64,000 bases of DNA from an uncultured bacterium (GTDB lineage: Bacteria > Cyanobacteriota > Vampirovibrionia > Gastranaerophilales > Gastranaerophilaceae), in NCBI GenBank assembly GCA_902761735.1, contig CACWLL010000006.1:124001-188000 (forward strand). Direction: 5' to 3'. The notes below the pieces were generated by a model, which searched no databases, was not told the DNA's origin, and was given only the letters and a program-made list of their open reading frames with translations. Position numbers and translations under genes: made by a program. Shown piece after piece: positions 52,500 through 59,702 of this stretch; within the stretch, counting starts at the first letter, position 1; the number at the start of each line of letters is the position of its first letter.

Positions 52500-52597
52500 T
52501 TTTTATTTTAAATAATGTAAATATTTCACCCGAAACATTAAAGTTTTATCGCAATTATGCCGAGTTATACCATGTAGAAGTTTTAAGGAGATATGCG

Positions 52598-52762
52598 ATG
52601 AACTATGAGACTCTTGTGACAGAACACAAAAAAGAAGCAGATTTTGAAGAATTACAACGTGATTTGAATAAAGTTGAAGCATTCATAGATAAATGTTTAA
52701 AGTTCGTTTGTGAATCAACCAGCGCAATGGCTGAAAGAGATTTTAACGTTTCTTCATTGTAA
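52598..52762 (+). CDS. Small hypothetical protein, 54 residues
   Basis: Open frame with AAGGAG eight bases before ATG 52598. The 54 residues are strongly helical: MNYETLVTEHKKEADFEELQ, then RDLNKVEAFIDKCLKFVCES, then TSAMAERDFNVSSL. No signal or membrane segment. The two Cys are close to hydrophobic positions. A clear ribosome site, amphipathic pattern and a strong hairpin just after the stop argue for a real small gene. No family is recognised. Confidence 0.7.
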   Translation: MNYETLVTEHKKEADFEELQRDLNKVEAFIDKCLKFVCESTSAMAERDFNVSSL

Positions 52763-52775
52763 ATTTTAAAATTTT

Positions 52776-52800
52776 ACGGGGTGTCGGGAAGACACCCCGT
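52776..52800 (+). promoter_or_regulatory. Perfect 10-bp hairpin without T-run
   Basis: ACGGGGTGTC, loop GGGAA, GACACCCCGT (52776-52800). Very GC-rich for this genome. No T-run follows, so it is not a standard terminator. It may protect the 3-prime end of the small-gene mRNA or act as a factor-dependent stop. Confidence 0.6.
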
Positions 52801-52839
52801 ACTGTATAGATTTAAGGTTTTCCATGCTATTATGTTTGT

Positions 52840-53772
52840 ATGGAAAATTTTTTGTTGGAAATAAGAAAATTTGTACTCTCAAAAATTTTGAGAAGGAAAT
52901 ACTATAGAACCGGCAAATGTAAGGCTTGCGGAAAATGTTGCAAAAAAATATATGTCAAACATTTCAAGCACGTAATTCAAGATGAAGAAGAGTTTAAAAA
53001 ATTGCAATATTTACACCGATTTTATACATATTTGAAAGTTGTTGATAAAGATGAAACCGGTCTGGTTTTTGAATGTCAAAATCTTGACCCCGATACTAAT
53101 AAATGTAAAATACATAAATCTCGTCCCGGAATTTGCCGCCGTTATCCGCAGGAGGAATTGTTTTCCATGGGCGGTGCTTTATCCGATGATTGCGGGTATA
53201 AAATGCTCCCGATTGTTCCTTTCAAAAAAGTTCTGAATAAGATGTCTAAAAAGCAAAAAATAACGATTACGTTATTATTGTTGTTCGGATTTTCTATGCC
53301 GGTATATTCTTTTAACGGATTTTCAGATAAGTTCACGGACAAATTTAAAACGTGCAGTATGTATGCAGAAGAAAATTCCGTAAATAATAAAGGTACGGTT
53401 TTTAATGATGTTAAGTTTTTTGCCAAGGAAAATGCAAATACCTGTTTTTATCATCAGGTGATATCTTCAATGCATGGCAACATTTCTTTGCAATGCAGAT
53501 TTAATGAGGAACAAAGAGCTCAATTATATAAAACAATGAAAGAAAATAATCTGCCTTATTGGTATAGTGCAGAGGCTGAAAATTTATGGAATAGTTTTGT
53601 AAATAATCCGAATGTATGTACATTAGTCATTGACCCTATTTGGACAAGAAAACCTCTTGTTCCGGAAAAATATCTTCCTTGGCAGTTACCAAAAGTCAAG
53701 GCGGAAAATTCCGAACAGAAAACAGACAGCAATAAAAATGATGAAACATCAATTGAACAGAAAAATTTATGA
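52840..53772 (+). CDS. YkgJ-type cysteine-cluster protein fused to a membrane-anchored domain
   Basis: 310 residues. Residues 1-130 are a UPF0153/YkgJ cysteine cluster: CKACGKCCKKIY, FECQNLDPDTNKCKIHKSRPGICRRYP, thought to bind Fe or Zn. Then at 135-160 there is a segment that looks like a complete signal peptide or membrane anchor (MSKKQKITITLLLLFGFSMPVYSF). A further 150-residue domain follows with two Cys (FKTCSMYAEEN, NTCFYHQVIS). The frame is continuous. Either one protein places the cluster inside and the C domain outside, or an internal ATG (53242) makes a separate secreted protein, although it lacks a good ribosome site. Confidence 0.75.
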   Translation: MENFLLEIRKFVLSKILRRKYYRTGKCKACGKCCKKIYVKHFKHVIQDEEEFKKLQYLHRFYTYLKVVDKDETGLVFECQNLDPDTNKCKIHKSRPGICRRYPQEELFSMGGALSDDCGYKMLPIVPFKKVLNKMSKKQKITITLLLLFGFSMPVYSFNGFSDKFTDKFKTCSMYAEENSVNNKGTVFNDVKFFAKENANTCFYHQVISSMHGNISLQCRFNEEQRAQLYKTMKENNLPYWYSAEAENLWNSFVNNPNVCTLVIDPIWTRKPLVPEKYLPWQLPKVKAENSEQKTDSNKNDETSIEQKNL

Positions 53773-53804
53773 TGATATAATAATTTTCAAAAAAGGAGAG
53801 CAAA

Positions 53805-54617
53805 ATGGTAAAAGCCGGTATATTAAGTGTTCAATATAACCCTATCATAGGAAATAAAAAAGGTAATATAGAAAAAGTAACGGAGATAATACATCAATAT
53901 AGTGACAGACAATTGGATTTGGTTGTTTTGCCGGAATTTTTTTCAACGGGTATAAGTGATGAAGCTTTTATGAATTCTCCTGAAGATGAAAAGGGCGGCA
54001 ATACCATAATGGAAATGAGGGCTGTTGCAAAAAGATATAAAACAAATATTATTGCGGGTTCTGTTGTTACATTAGAGGACGGCAACAGATATAATACTTC
54101 TTTTGCCATAAATCGTGAGGGTAATGTTATTGCAGAATATAGAAAAATTCATTTATATAACTTTGCCGGAGGAAACGAAGATAAGAGTTTTACTCCCGGA
54201 AATAAAATAGTTGTTGCAGATTTTGATTTTGCAAAAGTCGGAATGAGTATATGTTTTGATATAAAATTCCCTATGCATTATAAAAAACTTATTCAAGCCG
54301 GTGCGGAAATAATTGCTTCTCCATCGGCGTGGATAACAATGAACGGGTTTTCAGAGCAGGTAAAATCAGACTTTGTGAAAACTTGGCATGCCATGAATAT
54401 GACTCGTGCATCTGAAACGTTAACTTATTTTATAACGTCAAATTTAGTCGGCTTAAACGGTAAAGAACTGTTTGCTGTCGGTAACTCAATGATATGCGAC
54501 CCTATGGGAACCGTAATAGCGGGTGCCGATACATACGAGTCCGGGGTTTATGCAGAAATTGATTTATCGATTGTAAGAGATTTTAAACGCTTATATCCGA
54601 TTGCTGAAATGGATTAA
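53805..54617 (+). CDS. Carbon-nitrogen hydrolase (nitrilase superfamily)
   Basis: 270 residues. The catalytic triad is visible: E44 in VLPEFFSTG, K114 in YRKIHLYNF and C150 in MSICFDIKFP. This set belongs to amidase-type nitrilases (omega-amidase, Nit2-like or related). The tail SMICDPMGTVIAGADTYESGVYAEIDL is typical. Strong AAAGGAG ribosome site. It precedes NAD synthetase by 23 bases, so it shares an operon; NadE already has its own glutaminase domain, so this enzyme probably repairs or degrades another amide. Confidence 0.88.
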   Translation: MVKAGILSVQYNPIIGNKKGNIEKVTEIIHQYSDRQLDLVVLPEFFSTGISDEAFMNSPEDEKGGNTIMEMRAVAKRYKTNIIAGSVVTLEDGNRYNTSFAINREGNVIAEYRKIHLYNFAGGNEDKSFTPGNKIVVADFDFAKVGMSICFDIKFPMHYKKLIQAGAEIIASPSAWITMNGFSEQVKSDFVKTWHAMNMTRASETLTYFITSNLVGLNGKELFAVGNSMICDPMGTVIAGADTYESGVYAEIDLSIVRDFKRLYPIAEMD

Positions 54618-54640
54618 TTATAAAAAGAAACGGAAAATAT

Positions 54641-56599
54641 ATGAACGCTGAAATATATAAACTGTCTGAATTAATTGATAGAGATTTAGCTGAAGACAAT
54701 TTGTCGGAACAAGAAAAGGATGAACTTGAAAAAAAAATCAAACCTTTATTAAGTGAAAATTCAATTGTGTTGGCTCAGACAAATCCAATTTGCGGTAATT
54801 TAAAATATAACGCTCAAAAGGCTAAGAAATGGATTGATTGGGCAAACAGACTGGGTGTTAAAGCAATAATTTTCCCTGAGGCTTTTTTAATGGGGATTCC
54901 GTTTGGGGATTATTTGATAAAATTTCCTCATATTGTTGAAGATTGCAGAGAATGGCTTGAAATTTTGGCAGAATACACTACAAACACAAAAGTTATAATG
55001 GGTTTTGTTGAAAAAAATAATTCAAAAATAGGTAAGCCGTATTATAACTCAGTTGCTATTTTAGAGCATGGACATATTGAAAATATTGTCAGAAAGACTC
55101 TTTTACCAACGTATTCTGAACTAAATGACGACAGATATTTTGAGAGTGTACCTATTGATGGTAAAAACAGAATTACATTGATAAATAATAAAAAAGCAGG
55201 TGTAATTATATGCGAAGACGGATGGAATGACAGCGAATTTTTCAGTCGTAACCTTTATAAGAACGATCCGGTGGAAACAGTTGTAAATGAGCAGCATCCT
55301 GATTTTTTGATTAACTGTTCCGCTTCAATAACAAGGGCAAAAAAAGAACAACTCAAACACAATATGCTTTCATTTGCATCAAAGAAGCATGAAACTCCGA
55401 TTTTATATGTAAATCAGGTAGGTTCTTCGGATTGTGTGTCGTATGAAGGTGCAAGCAGAGTTTATGGTAAAGATGGAAATCTGATTTATAGGGCAAAAGC
55501 TTTTGAAGAACAGTTTTTTATTGTTGACCCGTTTGAGAGGAAAGGTAAAATATATTCTCTCCCGGACGGCTTAGAAAAAACTCTTAATTCTCAAAAGGCA
55601 TTTAGTCTTGATTATGAACCCGATTTAGAAAGAACATATAAGACTATTATTCAATCAATAAGGGATTATTTTAGTAAAATCGGATTTAAGCATGCATGTT
55701 TGGGTTTATCCGGAGGTTTGGATTCTACGGTATGTGCGGTGTTACTCGCAGATGCATTGGGGAAAGAAAATGTTTTTGGTGTAAGTATGCCATCTAAAAT
55801 AACAAGCTCGGAGAGTAAAAATGATGCAAAAATTTTGGCAGAAAATTTGGGTATAAATTACATAGAGGTACCTATAAAAGAAATTTTTGATGCGACGAGA
55901 GAAACATTTGACGGAATGTTTTCTCAGATAGAAAATCGGTGGGATTTCAGGTATAAGCAATCTTATACAAACGATAATATACAAGCAAGGGCAAGGGCAA
56001 ATATTCTTTGGGGAATTTCAAACGAATTTGATAAATGCCTTGCAATTGCGACTTCCGATAAATCGGAAGCATATATGGGTTATGCAACAATAAACGGTGA
56101 TATGTCCGGAGGGTTTGCTCCTATTTCGGATGTTACGAAAACAAAGTTGTTTGCGTTGGCAAAATGGTTAAACAAAAATAGAGATGTAAAAAATGTAATA
56201 CCTCAATCAATTATAGAGAAACGTCCGGGAGCTGAACTTGCAATAAATCCTAAAACGGGCAAACCCCTTCTTGCAGAAGAAGCATTGATGCCTTATGAAT
56301 TTTTAGATGAAGTTATTTGGCGTGTTGAGAATTTACATCAGGCTATAAATGATATGCTGGAGGTTCAATTTTTATATGAAAAAGATAATGTTTTATCAAA
56401 AGAACAGAAGCAAGAGTGGCTGGAAAAATTTTTCAGAAGAATGTCTTGCGCATTGTACAAATGGTCAATTATGCCACCGGCACCGATTGTGGATGCTCAT
56501 TCAATAAATAAAGCGGAGTATTCTCAACCGATAATTTCCTCAGGTATTGATTACAGAAAAACATCAACAAAATATAAAAAACAAGTTTTGAATGGTTAA
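54641..56599 (+). CDS. nadE: Glutamine-dependent NAD(+) synthetase
   Basis: 652 residues. The N-terminal nitrilase-type glutaminase domain (residues 40-310) has triad E80 (FPEAF), K152 (RKTLLP) and C191 (VIICEDGW). The C-terminal synthetase domain has the ATP P-loop SGGLDST (from S357), then ATSDKSEAYMGYATINGDMSGGFAPISDV. Converts deamido-NAD to NAD using ammonia channelled from glutamine. An extra 35-residue acidic helix precedes the glutaminase domain. The stop overlaps the stop of the convergent TM1266-like gene by four bases. Confidence 0.95.
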   Translation: MNAEIYKLSELIDRDLAEDNLSEQEKDELEKKIKPLLSENSIVLAQTNPICGNLKYNAQKAKKWIDWANRLGVKAIIFPEAFLMGIPFGDYLIKFPHIVEDCREWLEILAEYTTNTKVIMGFVEKNNSKIGKPYYNSVAILEHGHIENIVRKTLLPTYSELNDDRYFESVPIDGKNRITLINNKKAGVIICEDGWNDSEFFSRNLYKNDPVETVVNEQHPDFLINCSASITRAKKEQLKHNMLSFASKKHETPILYVNQVGSSDCVSYEGASRVYGKDGNLIYRAKAFEEQFFIVDPFERKGKIYSLPDGLEKTLNSQKAFSLDYEPDLERTYKTIIQSIRDYFSKIGFKHACLGLSGGLDSTVCAVLLADALGKENVFGVSMPSKITSSESKNDAKILAENLGINYIEVPIKEIFDATRETFDGMFSQIENRWDFRYKQSYTNDNIQARARANILWGISNEFDKCLAIATSDKSEAYMGYATINGDMSGGFAPISDVTKTKLFALAKWLNKNRDVKNVIPQSIIEKRPGAELAINPKTGKPLLAEEALMPYEFLDEVIWRVENLHQAINDMLEVQFLYEKDNVLSKEQKQEWLEKFFRRMSCALYKWSIMPPAPIVDAHSINKAEYSQPIISSGIDYRKTSTKYKKQVLNG

Positions 56600-56826
56600 A
56601 ATCGCATAATTTGGACTTTCCAATATTTTGCAAGAGTATCATAGACAGAATTTATATTGCTTACCACTTCCAATAAAATTATTCCGCTGTTAATGCATTT
56701 GTATTCACCAATGTTGTGTAGTCCTATTCTTGTTTTTATGCTGCAGCCGCATTCTGTTAAAACCTCTTGAAATTTTACGGCTTCTTCAACTCTGTTCTCT
56801 AAGAGTATTCCCATTATTGCACTCAT
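56596..56826 (-). CDS. TM1266-like ACT-fold protein
   Basis: 76 residues, strong AAAGGAGG ribosome site. The pattern SAIMGILLENRVEEAVKFQEVLTECGCSIKTRIGLH, then GIILLEVVSNINSVYDTLAKYWKVQIMRF matches the small TM1266 family (annotated as putative iron-only hydrogenase system regulator), a single ACT/ferredoxin-like domain related to the NikR C-terminal domain. It probably binds a small ligand as a dimer. No hydrogenase genes are in the window. The ribosome site lies inside a short TCCTT/AAGGA hairpin, which could limit translation. Confidence 0.75.
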   Translation of the reverse strand: MSAIMGILLENRVEEAVKFQEVLTECGCSIKTRIGLHNIGEYKCINSGIILLEVVSNINSVYDTLAKYWKVQIMRF

Positions 56827-56949
56827 ATTTAACCTCCTTTTTAAAAGGATAATCTTTTTAATTAAATATTACATTGTGCTTTATTGAGTTATTAGGATTA
56901 ATTTACCGTATAGCAAAAATTTATAATTAAATTCTGCACAAAAACGAGA

Positions 56950-57534
56950 TTACCAATATTTAGAGCCTTGTTCGGAAAACATCTCTATTGTTCTGTGAAT
57001 AGTCTTTTCAACGGAATCTATCTTTTTTATTAATTTTTCATCATTTGTTTTTTGTTTCATTATTTTAAGGTCGAGAAGTTCTTCTTTTGCGTGTCGAACT
57101 TTTTGCATATCTTCTTCTCTTTTTAAGAAAAGCCAAGCCTCAAATCCGCAGCCGGGCGGAGTTACAACCCATCCGCTTGACGGACAATATATACAAAGTT
57201 TAGGTCGTTCTTCATATATTGAGCACATATTGTTAGGCAGAAGGTATCTGCATTTGTAAAAGGTTAATGTTTTTTCATTGTAACGATTTGAATCTTTTAA
57301 ACGGTTTATGATATTGTCAACTATTTCTGCATCAACTTCCCTTGCGGCTTCAACAGATGGATATGGTTCAAAAATTTTTGCAAAATCCTGAGCATATTCG
57401 TTGCCTTCTTCTGCCATGGTAAGTATTTCCTGATACGTATATTTCGTATTAGTGATAACTTTGCAGCATTTGCCGCACATTTTACAAAGACTTTGAGGAC
57501 GCTTGTTTATATAGTTTTCTTCGTAACTATTCAT
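56950..57534 (-). CDS. YkgJ-type cysteine-cluster protein
   Basis: 194 residues. N-terminal CKMCGKCCKVI at 17-27 and FYKCRYLLPNNMCSIYEERPKLCIYCP at about 105-130 form the UPF0153/YkgJ cluster. The pattern continues with PPGCGFEAWLF. The remaining 60 residues are a charged helix (EEDMQKVRHAKEELLDLKIMKQK). No membrane segment. It is the second member of this family in 4 kb, but without the extra domain of the first. The biochemical role is unknown. Confidence 0.82.
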   Translation of the reverse strand: MNSYEENYINKRPQSLCKMCGKCCKVITNTKYTYQEILTMAEEGNEYAQDFAKIFEPYPSVEAAREVDAEIVDNIINRLKDSNRYNEKTLTFYKCRYLLPNNMCSIYEERPKLCIYCPSSGWVVTPPGCGFEAWLFLKREEDMQKVRHAKEELLDLKIMKQKTNDEKLIKKIDSVEKTIHRTIEMFSEQGSKYW

Positions 57535-57583
57535 ATTTCAATTATAAGTATTTATATCATTAATGAAAAATCACTTAACATTT

Positions 57584-57604
57584 CTTAAAATAAGCTTATT
57601 TAAG
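57584..57604. promoter_or_regulatory. 21-base near-palindrome between divergent genes
   Basis: CTTAAAATAAG next to CTTATTTAAG, a dyad with one extra A, sits between the cysteine-cluster gene (minus) and the repeat protein gene (plus). A candidate binding site shared by both, although AT-richness raises the chance of coincidence. Confidence 0.35.
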
Positions 57605-57660
57605 GCAATTATTTTTATGAGTTGTACTTTATAGAATTAGGTAGTGAAAAGGTTATTGTC

Positions 57661-59028
57661 ATGCAAAATTATATGTCAAACGGACAAATACCATATAATA
57701 AAGCAAATTCGGTACAGCAGGCTGTTGCACAACAAACAGCTTATACTCCGCCGATTCTGCCTCAATATCAGACTTCGCCAATTAATCCGGCACCGAGTTA
57801 TGCCGGAGTGAATATCCAAATTATTAACCCTATGGTTAATCCTGTGGGTGGTAACGGATATGTATATCCGACGCAAACCTCGTCGGCATATAGTAGTGCA
57901 GGTACTAATGGCGGATGTTATCCTGCGAGTTATTATACAAACCAACCGGGACAGAATGTGTACGGACAGCCAATTCAGCAGCCTGTAATGCAACCGACAT
58001 ATTATCAGCCTGTATATCCTCAAAATGCAGCTACTCAGCAGCAAACCAAAAATCAAGCAGGAGCAGTTCCTCCGTCTTCGCAAGCCCCGAGCGGAGCAGA
58101 CGGATTTTACGATTCCAGCGGAAAATATTATCCATATGTAAAGGATGAAAAAGGGAATATAGGTTATTATGATGAAACAGGTAAATTCCAACCGTTAAAA
58201 ACCGTAGGAGATGGTGGACAAAATGTTCAAAATCCTGATAATTCTGCAACCTTGGCAGATGGAAAAACTGCCACAGATAATAATGCACAAGATGGTGTAA
58301 ATAGTGACGGAAAAGATAATGCAAAACAAGATAAAAATGCCGGTGAAAGTTCTAAAACAGGGGAAAATAGTCAACCTGTAGCTGCCGATAAAAATGGTTT
58401 TACCGATGAAAACGGAATATTCCATGAGTATGTAAAAGATGATAACGGGCAATTAGGCTACTATGATGATAAAGGCGTTTTTCATCCGGTAAATCAAGAC
58501 GCTCAACAGGCAAATTCGGATGTAAAAACGAATGGAAATTCCCAAAATAATTCATCAGAAAAGGTAACTGAAAATAATACAGTTACAAATACTCAATCAG
58601 ATAACGGTAAAAAAACAGAAAAACGTAAAGTTGTTGCCTTGACAAATGATTATATAAAAACTTTGGAAAATTATTTAAACAGTCAAGATGCTGAGGTAAG
58701 AAAAATGGGTGCTCACGAAGTTGTGGACAGATTGAATGAAGACCCTTCAAGGAGTGATGATCCTGCCTTGACAGCACTTGTAAATAAAATGCTTCAAGAT
58801 CCAAATGCGGGAATAAGAGCAATTGCTTTAAGTGTAGTTGAATCTCGTGCGATTTTGGGGGATGATTTAACCGTAAATCTGTTGAAGAAAATGCAGGATT
58901 CAAAAAACGGTTACGGACTTGATGCAGAACAAGCAACGAGTGCGTTATTGAAAATGGCAGGCAAAACAGTAGAAAAAGAATTTGAAGTTGATGAAACTCA
59001 AAAAAAATCATCAGAAGATAAAAAATAG
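57661..59028 (+). CDS. Low-complexity repeat protein with C-terminal HEAT-like domain
   Basis: 455 residues from ATG 57661 (GAAAAGG upstream); no signal peptide. Residues 1-135 are Gln/Pro/Tyr/Asn-rich. Two copies of a 35-residue module follow: near 145-180 (GFYDSSGKYYPYVKDEKGNI, GYYDETGKFQPL) and near 241-276 (GFTDENGIFHEYVKDDNGQL, GYYDDKGVFHPV), separated by Asn/Asp/Gly-rich linkers. The C-terminal 130 residues are helical repeats (YIKTLENYLNSQDAEVRKMGAHEVVDRL, LVNKMLQDPNAGIRAIALSVVES). Appears to be a scaffold; location and partner are unknown. Confidence 0.65.
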   Translation: MQNYMSNGQIPYNKANSVQQAVAQQTAYTPPILPQYQTSPINPAPSYAGVNIQIINPMVNPVGGNGYVYPTQTSSAYSSAGTNGGCYPASYYTNQPGQNVYGQPIQQPVMQPTYYQPVYPQNAATQQQTKNQAGAVPPSSQAPSGADGFYDSSGKYYPYVKDEKGNIGYYDETGKFQPLKTVGDGGQNVQNPDNSATLADGKTATDNNAQDGVNSDGKDNAKQDKNAGESSKTGENSQPVAADKNGFTDENGIFHEYVKDDNGQLGYYDDKGVFHPVNQDAQQANSDVKTNGNSQNNSSEKVTENNTVTNTQSDNGKKTEKRKVVALTNDYIKTLENYLNSQDAEVRKMGAHEVVDRLNEDPSRSDDPALTALVNKMLQDPNAGIRAIALSVVESRAILGDDLTVNLLKKMQDSKNGYGLDAEQATSALLKMAGKTVEKEFEVDETQKKSSEDKK

Positions 59029-59039
59029 GAATAATTAAT

Positions 59040-59513
59040 ATGAGTGGTATCATATCAAGAATAGGCAGTAATATAGCAGGATTAGCAGTCAGGGCAACCG
59101 GACTTGCTGCTATTGGCATGACTTGTTATGATGCTCACGTTATGGGAAAATTGGAAGCCGATACATACTCTCAATCTAATGAATCTGCACGTCTTATATC
59201 AGCCGCAGATAATTTGAATTATATGGAGACCCCGAGTGTTGTTCTTGGTAAAGTAAAGAAAAAAATATTTAATTTTCAAGTCAATAACAGTTTCTTAATG
59301 CCTTTTGAGGCCGTATACGGTTATGCAAAAGGCTTTGCTTCTTCTTGTGTAGATAAAGTTATTCCGTTAACAATGGGATTATTTGCTCTTATAGGCGGCA
59401 AAGTTACCTCTAAATTGTCGGCATTCGGTCTAATGTTATATGCAGGATATAAAATTTTGCACGAAGGTTTCGGTATAGGGAAAATAAACAGGCTTGACCA
59501 ACCGTATAAGTAA
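59040..59513 (+). CDS. Small membrane-associated hypothetical protein
   Basis: 157 residues, 11 bases after the repeat protein gene, thus in one operon. Two or three weakly hydrophobic, Gly/Ala-rich helices: IAGLAVRATGLAAIGMTCYDAHVMG near the start, VIPLTMGLFALIGGKVTSKLSAFGLMLYAGYKIL near the end. It has no signal peptide. It may sit in the inner membrane. No family is recognised. Confidence 0.6.
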   Translation: MSGIISRIGSNIAGLAVRATGLAAIGMTCYDAHVMGKLEADTYSQSNESARLISAADNLNYMETPSVVLGKVKKKIFNFQVNNSFLMPFEAVYGYAKGFASSCVDKVIPLTMGLFALIGGKVTSKLSAFGLMLYAGYKILHEGFGIGKINRLDQPYK

Positions 59514-59702
59514 TTTTAAGAGTAGTTAAGACAATAATTATTAATGTATTAATGCCAGTTTCCCAAACTTCTTTTGAATCGACATAATAAAGTCGAATCA
59601 TTATTTGTAAATCTAAGTGTTGGGTAATTTTAATCATCTCTTTAAAAAAAAACTTGTTTGTGCTACCGTGTAGGCATACGAGAGAAATTAAAAGAGGTTT
59701 TT

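Noticed and set aside
58583-59119. 178-codon minus-strand frame over the repeat protein
   Set aside because: Leu/His/Ser-rich composition typical of reverse-strand shadow; the plus frame has modules and a ribosome site.
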